Assembly (NCBI RefSeq): GCF_003610455.1
Contig: NZ_RAQK01000002.1
Location: 496,001-560,000 of the forward strand
Reading direction: 5' to 3'
DNA length: 64,000 nt
Source of the DNA: Sulfitobacter guttiformis
GTDB taxonomy: Bacteria > Pseudomonadota > Alphaproteobacteria > Rhodobacterales > Rhodobacteraceae
Shown: piece after piece, positions 27,163 through 36,499 of the stretch
How positions within the stretch are numbered: position 1 is the first letter of the stretch
How the letters are laid out: every line of letters begins with the position of its first letter
The notes under the pieces: model-generated
The model's database searches: none
The model's input: only the letters and a program-made list of their open reading frames with translations
What the model was told of the DNA's origin: nothing
Program-made: the position numbers and the translations under genes

Positions 27163-28653
27163 ATGGATTCGGCGTATCGAATCATCATGAGACGCTTTCG
27201 CCTTCCCCTTTATATTCCCTATGCGCAAAAGCTCACGCTTCTGGCCTCAGTCCCGTTGATCTTTGCGGTAGCGGCGATCGCACTCGTAGTGGCCGCGCAA
27301 AGCCGAGCCTTGGCCGAGCGCGAGATCAACGCTCTTGAAACCCAGTTGATCGAGGCGAAAAAAGTCGAGCTGCGCAATTACGTCACGCAGGCGCGCAACG
27401 GCTTCTATTTCATTTACGGCAATGCTGCTCCCGATGATGCCCGTGCAAAACGGCAGGTGGCCCAGATCCTTTCTGCGATGATCTATGGTGAAGAAGGCCA
27501 GTTCTTTGTCTATGACTATGATGGCACTGCAATCGTATCGCCCCGCGATACAGACCGGATCGGCGGTAACTTTCGCGGTGAAAGTGACGGTGAGGGTACA
27601 CCGGTCGTCGACCGCCTGATCGAGATTGCCCGCGCGGGCGACGGGTACCACACCTATATGTGGCCTAAATCTGCCACCGGCGAAGTGGCGCGCAAAATCG
27701 TCTACGTGACCTCCTTTCCTTCGTGGCAATGGGCGGTGGGCACGGGTGTCTATATCGATGACATTCTTGCCTCCGTAGCGACCTCCCGCGCCGAGGTCGA
27801 GGCTCGGGTCGAGCGGACGTTCCTTTATATCGGGGCAATTGCACTGATTGCCCTGCTGGTGGTCTTTGGCACCGGCATGGGTCTGAACCTTCGCGAGCGG
27901 CGGCTTGCGGATGCACGGCTGAAAAAGCTGACCCAAAGGGTGTTTGACGCACAGGAGGAAGAACGCGGTCGCGTGGCCCGCGAGTTGCACGACGGGATAA
28001 GCCAGATTCTCGTGGGCGTGCGCTATGCGCTGGACAATGCCCGCCGCCGTCTGGACCGTGGCGATCCGGAGGCAGGTGCCCCGCTCGCCAAAGGCATCGC
28101 CTCGCTGGGCGAGGCCATCTCGGAGGTGCGTCGTATCAGCCGGGATCTGCGGCCCGCGATGCTCGATGATCTGGGGCTTGGCCCTGCCCTGCGGATGCTG
28201 GCCGACGAATTCGGGCAGCGCAACGGGATCGCCGTCTCTTTTAATACTGTGGTGTTTAGAAATCGTTTGGACGGCAACGCCAAGACTGCGCTTTACCGGA
28301 TTGCGCAGGAGGCCTTTACCAACATCGAACGGCACGCGCAGGCGCGCCACGTCACCGTTGATCTGCGCGGTCATAAACGCGGCGCCACCCTGCGCATCAC
28401 CGATGACGGGCGCGGCTTTAACCCTAACGCTAACACGCCCGGCCTTGGGTTGCGCAATATGCAAGAGCGAATGGACCAGCTGGGCGGTACCCTGACCCTG
28501 CGCAGCGCACCCGATAATGGTGTCCAGATTGAGGCCATCGCGCCCCTGACCCACATGCTGCCGCCTGATCCTGCGTCCCCGGACCCTAAAAAACAAACCA
28601 ACGGACCAAAACGCACCCGCGTAAATCCAGCCACCGGAAAGACACCAGCATGA
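27163..28653 (+). CDS. Cache-domain sensor histidine kinase (NarL/HisKA_3 type)
   Basis: A 496-residue membrane kinase. A transmembrane helix at about 26-46, a periplasmic single-Cache sensor at about 60-205 (GQFFVYDYDGTAIVSP and PSWQWAVGTGVYIDD), a second helix at about 218-240, then a HisKA_3 dimerisation domain with E-E-E-R-G-R-V-A-R-E-L-H276-D-G, the phosphoacceptor histidine. The ATPase domain contains AFTNIERHAQA (N box) and DDGRGFN (G1). The C-terminal tail is Pro/Lys-rich. ATG 27163 is used; ATG 27187 (MRRFRLPLYIPY) is an alternative and neither has a clear ribosome site. It overlaps the regulator gene (ATGA). Cache sensors often bind small organic acids, consistent with the adjacent TRAP operon (inference). 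Confidence 0.88.
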   Translation: MDSAYRIIMRRFRLPLYIPYAQKLTLLASVPLIFAVAAIALVVAAQSRALAEREINALETQLIEAKKVELRNYVTQARNGFYFIYGNAAPDDARAKRQVAQILSAMIYGEEGQFFVYDYDGTAIVSPRDTDRIGGNFRGESDGEGTPVVDRLIEIARAGDGYHTYMWPKSATGEVARKIVYVTSFPSWQWAVGTGVYIDDILASVATSRAEVEARVERTFLYIGAIALIALLVVFGTGMGLNLRERRLADARLKKLTQRVFDAQEEERGRVARELHDGISQILVGVRYALDNARRRLDRGDPEAGAPLAKGIASLGEAISEVRRISRDLRPAMLDDLGLGPALRMLADEFGQRNGIAVSFNTVVFRNRLDGNAKTALYRIAQEAFTNIERHAQARHVTVDLRGHKRGATLRITDDGRGFNPNANTPGLGLRNMQERMDQLGGTLTLRSAPDNGVQIEAIAPLTHMLPPDPASPDPKKQTNGPKRTRVNPATGKTPA

Positions 28654-29294
28654 CAAAACGCCTGCGCATCGCGATTGTGGACGATCACCCTATGGTCGCC
28701 GAAGGCATTCAGTCCATCCTCGAAAGCTATGATGATGTCGAGGTCGTGGGCACCCTGCACGGTGGCCGCGCAGTGATCGAGCAGTTAGAAGTACTCGATC
28801 CCGACGTGATCCTGATGGATCTGAACATGCCCGATCTGGGCGGTCTTTCAGCGACAGAGATCGTACTGGAGCAGCGGCCTGGCACTCGCATCGTAATCCT
28901 GTCGATGCACGACAGCCCTGAATATATCTCATCGGCGCTCAATCACGGTGCGATGGGCTATCTGCTTAAGGATGTCCCCACCGACGAGATAAAACTGGCC
29001 ATTGATACCGTCATGCGCGGCGAGCGGTATTTATGCACTGGCGCACAAGGATCCCTCGCGCCCAAGGACGGCAATATGCGCGAACCCCTGACCACCCGCG
29101 AGCAGACAATATTGCTACAGCTGGCCCAAGGCAAATCCAACAAGGAAGTTGCCCTGACACTCGATATTTCAGTGCGCACCGTCGAAACCCACCGCAAGAA
29201 CATCAAACGCAAGCTCGGCATCTCCAGTACAGCCGGCCTCACCCGCTATGCCCTCGAACATGGCGTTTTGCAGGGAACAGGGGTCGATCTTTAG
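28650..29294 (+). CDS. LuxR/NarL-type response regulator
   Basis: A 214-residue two-component regulator. The receiver domain has acidic residues D11-D12, phosphoacceptor D57 (LMDLNMPD) and the conserved K in YLLKD. The C-terminal LuxR-type HTH reads LTTREQTILLQLAQGKSNKEVA...SVRTVETHRKNI. It overlaps the kinase gene by four bases, so the pair is co-translated. Its most likely target is the divergent TRAP operon, from context. Confidence 0.9.
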   Translation: MTKRLRIAIVDDHPMVAEGIQSILESYDDVEVVGTLHGGRAVIEQLEVLDPDVILMDLNMPDLGGLSATEIVLEQRPGTRIVILSMHDSPEYISSALNHGAMGYLLKDVPTDEIKLAIDTVMRGERYLCTGAQGSLAPKDGNMREPLTTREQTILLQLAQGKSNKEVALTLDISVRTVETHRKNIKRKLGISSTAGLTRYALEHGVLQGTGVDL

Positions 29295-29412
29295 CCCGAA
29301 AGCGAGCCTCAACCCATGCTCAATTTACCAAAATGTCGCAGGCAACCCCGTCAGACGAAAGAATATATCGCAAAAATGTGCCCCAGCGACACAATTAATT
29401 GGCGATTGCCTG

Positions 29413-29441
29413 TTGACGCCTCCAAACCACGCCCATAGTGT
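29413..29441 (+). promoter_or_regulatory. Predicted sigma-70 promoter of ilvBN
   Basis: TTGACG (29413-29418), 17-bp spacer, TAGTGT (29436-29441). Transcription would begin near 29448, about 23 nt before the leader peptide. The -10 is a partial match. Confidence 0.5.
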
Positions 29442-29470
29442 CCCAAAACGTTCAATGGAGTATCAGGCCA

Positions 29471-29518
29471 ATGTCGAGCCTAGTCGTGATTGTGAGACCA
29501 AAGCGCATGGGCCGGTAA
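29471..29518 (+). CDS. ilvBN leader peptide (15 aa)
   Basis: ATG 29471 with GGAG at 29457-29460 encodes MSSLVVIVRPKRMGR followed by TAA. Five consecutive codons (Leu-Val-Val-Ile-Val, 29480-29494) are branched-chain codons, the end products of the downstream pathway. This is the hallmark of a ribosome-stalling attenuation leader. It is too short and small to be a functional protein otherwise. Confidence 0.75.
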   Translation: MSSLVVIVRPKRMGR

Positions 29519-29570
29519 CGGCAGACCATCTTTGTCACCATGCGCCCCCGACACCCTCGGGGGCTTTTTT
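29503..29570 (+). terminator. ilvBN attenuator (alternative hairpin plus terminator)
   Basis: A rho-independent terminator at 29544-29570: 8-bp stem GCCCCCGA/TCGGGGGC, 5-nt loop, six T. A competing 8-bp stem pairs 29503-29510 (GCGCATGG, inside the leader codons) with 29538-29545 (CCATGCGC), overlapping the terminator's 5' arm. A small GCCG-GTAA-CGGC hairpin (29511-29522) covers the leader stop. A ribosome at the stop would block the upstream arm and allow termination; a ribosome stalled at the Leu/Val/Ile codons would leave it free. The overlap with the terminator is only about 2 nt, so the exact switch is uncertain. Confidence 0.7.
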
Positions 29571-29681
29571 ATGTTCAGCCTTCACAATGACCGACACCTG
29601 ATGCCCCGCCCGATACAGCCTAACCAGACCGCCCAGAGCGAACCGCCAAAAACCAAGACGTAGCGATAAAGGATCGACACC

Positions 29682-31433
<1,752 letters not shown>

Positions 31434-31436
31434 CCT

Positions 31437-31721
31437 ATGACGGATCAACCCGCCTCACCCAGAAAGCTCATGCCCGAATGGTGGCAGACAGGCTCTACCG
31501 CGTTGCTTTATGCCGCGTATCTGCTCTGGTTGTTACCTGTGGTTTTGTATGTACGGGGCGATGCCGATGCTATGACCGCGGGCCTTTGGTTCATCGCGGT
31601 CGCCGTCGCGCAATTCGCATTGGTGAAGGTAGTCGCGCTGGTCGAGGCCATCGCCACTGCACATAAAATAGAACGCTCGGACGTTGAGAAGATCGATTTC
31701 TCGAAAATTGGAGATAAATAA
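31437..31721 (+). CDS. Small membrane protein inserted between ilvB and ilvN
   Basis: A 94-residue protein with two hydrophobic helices (about 18-42 and 46-72) and a charged C-terminal tail (KIERSDVEKIDFSKIGDK). ATG 31437 lies 3 bp after the ilvB stop and its own stop is 2 bp before ilvN, so it is part of the operon. No domain recognised. Its place between the two subunits of one enzyme is unusual. It could be a membrane tether, or simply a hitch-hiking gene. Confidence 0.8.
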   Translation: MTDQPASPRKLMPEWWQTGSTALLYAAYLLWLLPVVLYVRGDADAMTAGLWFIAVAVAQFALVKVVALVEAIATAHKIERSDVEKIDFSKIGDK

Positions 31722-31723
31722 CC

Positions 31724-32284
31724 ATGTCAGCACTTAAAATCAAAAAAGGCGCGAATTCTCATTCGGCCTATAACCTGCGCCCCAATTTCTCCGATGTGGA
31801 GGAGCGTCACACCCTCGCTGTGCTTGTCGAAAACGAGCCGGGTGTGCTGGCCCGCGTTATCGGTTTGTTTGCTGGGCGCGGCTATAACATCGACAGCCTG
31901 ACCGTGGCCGAGATTGACCACACGGGCCACCTGAGCCGCATCACCATCGTCACCCGTGGCACGCCGCAAACCATCGAACAGATCAAGGCACAGCTGGGCC
32001 GGATAATTTCAGTGCGCAAGGTAAACGACCTCACCGTTGAAGGCGCTTCCGTCGAGCGCGAACTTGCCATGTTCAAAGTTACGGGTACCGGCGAAAAGCG
32101 CGTAGAAGCCTTGCGCCTTGCGGATATATTCCGTGCGAATGTTGTAGACAGCACCTTGGGCAGCTTTGTTTTTGAAATCACCGGCGCGCCCGAAAAAATT
32201 GACGCATTTGCTGACCTTATGCGCCCTCTGGGCCTGACGGATGTGGCGCGCACCGGCGTGGCCGCCCTCTCGCGCGGCGAGTAA
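31724..32284 (+). CDS. ilvN: Acetolactate synthase small (regulatory) subunit
   Basis: A 186-residue regulatory subunit that stimulates IlvB and confers valine feedback. The N-terminal ACT domain (about 29-100) has HTLAVLVENEPGVLARVIGLF and the glycine-rich GRGYNIDSL turn. The C-terminal domain (about 105-180) is typical IlvH/IlvN. It starts 2 bp after the small membrane gene and ends the operon. Confidence 0.95.
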   Translation: MSALKIKKGANSHSAYNLRPNFSDVEERHTLAVLVENEPGVLARVIGLFAGRGYNIDSLTVAEIDHTGHLSRITIVTRGTPQTIEQIKAQLGRIISVRKVNDLTVEGASVERELAMFKVTGTGEKRVEALRLADIFRANVVDSTLGSFVFEITGAPEKIDAFADLMRPLGLTDVARTGVAALSRGE

Positions 32285-32386
32285 CCGGCGCCTTTTCCGG
32301 TGTCGCCAGTGATCGATCAAGGTCGCTGGCGGTAACGGCCATGCCCCCGCGCCGTGGTATTGTGTCTCCAACAACAGGAGATCGTC

Positions 32387-33562
32387 ATGGCCGCACAGCC
32401 CCTTTGCACCGCCCATCATACCGGTCTGGAAAACGTCAGGCGCCCCATCAGCGTCGCCAACGGGCTGCCCAACAGCCATTATATCAACGCGCAGGTGTTT
32501 GCCGAGGAACGTCAGGCGGTGATGTTCGACAATTGGGCGGGTCTGGGTGTCGGTTCCGATGTCCCCGACACAGGCAACGCAAAGCCGGTCGATTTTTTGG
32601 GCATGCCCCTGCTGATGATCCGCGATAAAACCGGCACAGTGCGTGTGTTCCAGAATATCTGCCGGCACCGTGGCATGATTTTGGTCGAGAAGCCGCGCAA
32701 GATCGAAGGTGCGATACGCTGTCCGTATCACTCATGGTGCTATTCAACGAGCGGCGATCTGGTCAGCACCCCCCATGTGGGTGGCCCTGGAAAAAACACC
32801 CATGAGGGTATCGACCGCGCCCTGCTGGGCCTGATCGAGCTGAGGAGCCATGTCTGGAGGGATGTCATCTGGATAAACGTCTCGGGCACTGCCGCGCCCT
32901 TCGAACAGGCCAATGCTGCTTTGGTGGCACGGTGGTCGGAGTTTGACAAACCCCTCCACCATGGCGGGGCCGACAGCCGTTTCGAGCTGGAGGTAAAGTG
33001 CAACTGGAAGCTGGCAGTCGAGAATTACTGCGAGAGCTATCACCTGCCGTGGTTGCATCCGGGCCTGAACAGCTATTCCCGTCTCGAGGATCATTATCAC
33101 ATCGAACAACCGGGTCTGTTTTCGGGTCAGGGCACGTTGGTCTACCGTCAGCTTAAAGGCGAGGACGGCAAGAGCTTTCCCGATTTTGACGGTCTTGGCG
33201 CCAGATGGGACACGGCCGCCGAATATATCGCGGCCTATCCGAATGTGCTGCTGGGCGTGCACCGCGACCACAGCTTTGCGATCATCCTCACGCCCCGAGG
33301 AACGGAACGCACGGTCGAGCAGGTCCACCTCTATTATGCCGCGTCCGATACCGATGCAGAACTGCGCGCGCGCAACACGGCCCAGTGGAAAGAAGTATTC
33401 GAGGAAGATATTTTTGTCGTCGAGGGCATGCAGCGGGGGCGACATGCTGTGGGCTTTGACGGGGGTCGCTTTTCCCCCGTGATGGACGGGCCTACGCACA
33501 TGTTCCACGATTGGATAGCATCGCAGATGGCGCGTCACCGCGCCCCGCTCGCGGCAGAATGA
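32387..33562 (+). CDS. Rieske aromatic-ring/quaternary-amine oxygenase alpha subunit
   Basis: A 391-residue oxygenase alpha subunit. The Rieske [2Fe-2S] site is C92-R-H94-R-G and C112-P-Y-H115-S-W; the mononuclear iron region contains ENYCESYHLPWLHPGL with the paired histidines. ATG 32387 (MAAQPL) is set by AGGAGA upstream; an ATG at 32354 lacks one. The overall form is nearer carnitine/stachydrine/glycine-betaine type monooxygenases than ring dioxygenases, but the substrate is undetermined. No reductase gene is adjacent. It overlaps the 72-residue gene by four bases (ATGA). Confidence 0.88.
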   Translation: MAAQPLCTAHHTGLENVRRPISVANGLPNSHYINAQVFAEERQAVMFDNWAGLGVGSDVPDTGNAKPVDFLGMPLLMIRDKTGTVRVFQNICRHRGMILVEKPRKIEGAIRCPYHSWCYSTSGDLVSTPHVGGPGKNTHEGIDRALLGLIELRSHVWRDVIWINVSGTAAPFEQANAALVARWSEFDKPLHHGGADSRFELEVKCNWKLAVENYCESYHLPWLHPGLNSYSRLEDHYHIEQPGLFSGQGTLVYRQLKGEDGKSFPDFDGLGARWDTAAEYIAAYPNVLLGVHRDHSFAIILTPRGTERTVEQVHLYYAASDTDAELRARNTAQWKEVFEEDIFVVEGMQRGRHAVGFDGGRFSPVMDGPTHMFHDWIASQMARHRAPLAAE

Positions 33563-33777
33563 CCGGACTGGATGCCGAACTGCTGGCCGCTCATGAGACG
33601 GGCGACCAGCACGCCCTGATCGACCTTTACATTCGTGCGGCAGCAGAATCAGCTGACGTCGATACCACCTGTTTTTTCCTAACCCATGCTTATGTTTTTG
33701 CCCTCGAGCAGGGCGACGCACGCGCGCATTTGTTGCGGGCGCAACTGGTCGCCCACGGACGCGAAACCCCACTTTGA
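33559..33777 (+). CDS. Small helical protein coupled to the Rieske oxygenase
   Basis: A 72-residue helical protein (MTGLDAELLAAHETGDQHAL...). ATG 33559 overlaps the oxygenase stop, indicating translational coupling. The pattern of short amphipathic helices resembles a single tetratricopeptide/SEL1-like unit. No known domain; it could be an accessory protein of the oxygenase. Confidence 0.65.
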   Translation: MTGLDAELLAAHETGDQHALIDLYIRAAAESADVDTTCFFLTHAYVFALEQGDARAHLLRAQLVAHGRETPL

Positions 33778-33784
33778 CTTCGCG

Positions 33785-35194
33785 CTAAAGCGCGGGCGGT
33801 CGCTGTGCGGGCCAATCGGTCGCGGCATGCCAGCGCTGCGCAAGACGCAGCAGCAGCGCGTCACTCCCCCGCGGCCCAATGAGCTGAACGCCGGCAGGCA
33901 GCCCATTCTCGCCAAAACCGACAGGCACATTTACCACCGGCAGACCGATCAATCCCGCAGGGATCACCACCTGCATCCAGCGGTGGTACGTGTCCATGCT
34001 CCGCCCTGCGATCTCCTCCGGATAGGCCCATTCAACATCAAAGGGCCACAGCTGCGCTGAGGGCAACACCAACACATCCAAGCTCTGGAACATCCGCGTC
34101 ACCTTGCGGAACCAATCCGAGCGGGTTTGGCTGGCGCGCTGTACCGTCTGCGCAGACATGGCCAAACCGCGCTCTATCTCCCACAGTGCGGAAGGTTTAA
34201 GAAATCCGCGTTTATCTTCATCCGCGTACAATGCCCCAAGGCCCGCCGTCACTGCGAATGACCGAAGATCGCACCATGAATCCCACATGGCATCCGCATC
34301 AAAGGGTGCGGGAAGTACGTCGACCTTGTGGCCCAGCCCCTCCATCGTGGTCATGGCGGCCTGTGATATTTCCGCGATCCCGCTCTCATAGGCAAATGCC
34401 CCGTCCCAATCGCCCAACCACCCCAACCGCAGGCTCTTTGGTGCAACATCAATGCCTGCCAGTGTCTTGGCGCTGTCGCGGCTCAGCGGTTGGCGCGGAT
34501 CGGCCCCTGTCATCACATCCAGCAATGCCGCCAAGTCCGCTGGACTGCGCGCCATAGGTCCAGAAGTCGACAACTGGTGCATAAACATGTCGCCCATAGG
34601 CTCCGCAGGGATGGTCCCCCATGTCGGGCGCATGCCGTAGACGTTGTTCCATCCCGCAGGGTTGCGCAGGCTGCCCATCATGTCAGAGCCGTCTGCAATG
34701 CTGAGCATACCAGTCGCCAGCGCCGCGGCCGCCCCGCCGGACGAACCACCGGAGGATTTCGCCAAATCATAGGGATTGCGCGTGGCACCGTGCACCGGAT
34801 TGAACGTGTGTGAGCCAAGGCCGAATTCAGGCGTGTTGGTCTTTCCGATGATCAGAGCACCGGCTGCACGCAGACGCGCGACCATCAGATCATCTGCCTC
34901 CGCTGTCTGTCCTGCAAAAAGAGGCGATCCCATCGAAGTGGGCAGCCCTGCCGCATTGGCCAAATCCTTTATCGCGATCGGCAGTCCGTGCATCCAGCCA
35001 TGGCGCGGTGAATTGTCTGCCGCACGCGCCTCGTCGCGCAAACGGTCGCCGTCACGGAGGCTCACGATGGCGTTCACCTTCGGGTTCACCGCTTCAATTC
35101 GCGCCAGCGTGGCATCCATCAGCTCAAGGCACGAAACCGCACCCGATTCCAGCGCGGCCGATTGCGCCAGCGCATCCATCTTTAAAATATCCAT
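33785..35194 (-). CDS. Amidase signature family hydrolase
   Basis: A 469-residue amidase of the Ser-cisSer-Lys class. The catalytic lysine is K76 (LPIAIKDLA), the glycine/serine-rich loop is SSGGSSGGAAAALATG (147-162) carrying the cis-serine, and the nucleophile is in DMMGSLRNPAG (S175, in place of the commoner DTGGSIR). The frame is open to 35257; ATG 35194 is chosen for family length, without a clear ribosome site. It converges with the Rieske operon, 7 bp apart. Substrate unknown. Confidence 0.85.
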   Translation of the reverse strand: MDILKMDALAQSAALESGAVSCLELMDATLARIEAVNPKVNAIVSLRDGDRLRDEARAADNSPRHGWMHGLPIAIKDLANAAGLPTSMGSPLFAGQTAEADDLMVARLRAAGALIIGKTNTPEFGLGSHTFNPVHGATRNPYDLAKSSGGSSGGAAAALATGMLSIADGSDMMGSLRNPAGWNNVYGMRPTWGTIPAEPMGDMFMHQLSTSGPMARSPADLAALLDVMTGADPRQPLSRDSAKTLAGIDVAPKSLRLGWLGDWDGAFAYESGIAEISQAAMTTMEGLGHKVDVLPAPFDADAMWDSWCDLRSFAVTAGLGALYADEDKRGFLKPSALWEIERGLAMSAQTVQRASQTRSDWFRKVTRMFQSLDVLVLPSAQLWPFDVEWAYPEEIAGRSMDTYHRWMQVVIPAGLIGLPVVNVPVGFGENGLPAGVQLIGPRGSDALLLRLAQRWHAATDWPAQRPPAL

Positions 35195-35274
35195 GGGGCT
35201 ACTATGACTACGCATTTTGCGCCGAAGCAACATGATTGCGCAGCCTGACCCTGCCAAATAATCCGCCTGCTAAA

Positions 35275-36399
35275 TTACTCGCCCTGCGCCTGAGCGCGGC
35301 TTTTCCCCGACACCGCCAGCGCCAGCGTTGCCCCCATCAGCCCGTCCAGATCCCCGTCGAGCACGCCTTTGGTATCGGAAGTCTCGTAGCTGGTGCGCAG
35401 GTCCTTGACCATCTGGTAGGGCTGCAGAACGTAACTACGGATCTGGTTGCCCCAGCCGGCATCGCCCGCGTTCTCGTGCACCTCGTTGACAAGGGCGGAG
35501 CGTTTATCAAGCTCCATCTGGTAGAGACGGGATTTCAACGCCTTCATCGCGATGTCACGGTTCTGGTGCTGGGATTTTTCCGAGGAGGTAACGACAATAC
35601 CAGTGGGGTGGTGTGTAATGCGCACCGCAGAATCGGTCGTGTTTACGTGCTGGCCGCCCGCGCCGGAACTGCGGTAAGTGTCGATGCGGATGTCGGACTG
35701 GTTCACCTCGATCTCGATGTTGTCATCCACGACCGGATAGACCTTGACCGAAGTGAACGAGGTGTGCCGCTTGGCCGCGCTATCAAATGGCGAAATCCGC
35801 ACCAAACGGTGCACGCCGGATTCTGACTTCAACCACCCGTAGGCATTATGGCCGCTGATCTTGTAGGATGCAGATTTGATGCCCGCCTCCTCGCCCGCGC
35901 TCTCGGACTGCAGCTCCACCGAGTATCCTTTTTTCTCCGCCCAACGGACATACATCCGCGCCAGCATGCTGGCCCAATCGCACGATTCAGTTCCACCCGC
36001 ACCCGAGTTGATCTCGAGGAACGTGTCATTGGCATCCGCTTCGCCGTCCAGTAGCGCCTCAAGCTCTTTTTGCGCAGCAGTCTTGGCGAGCTTCATGAGT
36101 GCGGCTTCCGCCTCGGCCACCACTTCAGTGTCCTCCTCCATCTCCCCCAGTTCGATCAGGTCGATGTTATCCTGCAAGTCGGTCTTGATACCGTCATGGG
36201 TGGCCATCGCATCGACCAGCGCCTGACGGTCACGCATCAGCTTTTGCGCAGCCTCGGGATCATCCCATAGTGTGGGGTCCTCGACGCGGGCGTTGAACTC
36301 CTCAAGGCGGTAGGGTGCTGTTTCCACGTTGAGACGCTGGGCCAGAAGGTCCACAGATTTGCGGATCCTGTCGACGGTGTTTTGTACTTCTGCGCGCAT
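35275..36399 (-). CDS. prfB: Peptide chain release factor 2
   Basis: A 374-residue RF2 that terminates translation at UGA/UAA. The stop-recognition tripeptide is SPF (in VRISPFDSAAKRH), and the GGQ motif is in SSGAGGQHVNTTDSAVR. The frame is continuous with no in-frame UGA, so the programmed frameshift that autoregulates prfB in many bacteria is absent, as expected in alphaproteobacteria. ATG 36399 (MRAEVQN) has AGGA six bases upstream; the in-frame ATG at 36414 sits on the T-run of the hairpin and has no ribosome site. Confidence 0.95.
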   Translation of the reverse strand: MRAEVQNTVDRIRKSVDLLAQRLNVETAPYRLEEFNARVEDPTLWDDPEAAQKLMRDRQALVDAMATHDGIKTDLQDNIDLIELGEMEEDTEVVAEAEAALMKLAKTAAQKELEALLDGEADANDTFLEINSGAGGTESCDWASMLARMYVRWAEKKGYSVELQSESAGEEAGIKSASYKISGHNAYGWLKSESGVHRLVRISPFDSAAKRHTSFTSVKVYPVVDDNIEIEVNQSDIRIDTYRSSGAGGQHVNTTDSAVRITHHPTGIVVTSSEKSQHQNRDIAMKALKSRLYQMELDKRSALVNEVHENAGDAGWGNQIRSYVLQPYQMVKDLRTSYETSDTKGVLDGDLDGLMGATLALAVSGKSRAQAQGE

Positions 36400-36414
36400 G
36401 TTCGGTCCTGACAT

Positions 36415-36447
36415 AAAAGAGCGGCCCCCGCATCAGCAAGGGGCCGC
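36415..36447 (-). terminator. Terminator-like hairpin between mrcA and prfB
   Basis: On the minus strand an 8-bp all-GC stem GCGGCCCC/GGGGCCGC (36440-36447 with 36421-36428), 11-nt loop, then TCTTTT, ending 16 nt before the prfB start codon. It can end mrcA transcription, or act as an attenuator in the prfB leader. Confidence 0.75.
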
Positions 36448-36499
36448 CTGTGTGATAAACCAGCGCCCGTAGACAGGCAAGCCGGCGAGGCGCTACCGG

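Noticed and set aside
27247..28656. 469-codon minus-strand frame opposite the sensor kinase
   Set aside because: Antisense to a kinase with all expected motifs; the product is His/Gln-rich and unrecognisable.
35275..36414. Programmed frameshift in prfB
   Set aside because: The reading frame is continuous with no in-frame UGA near the start.
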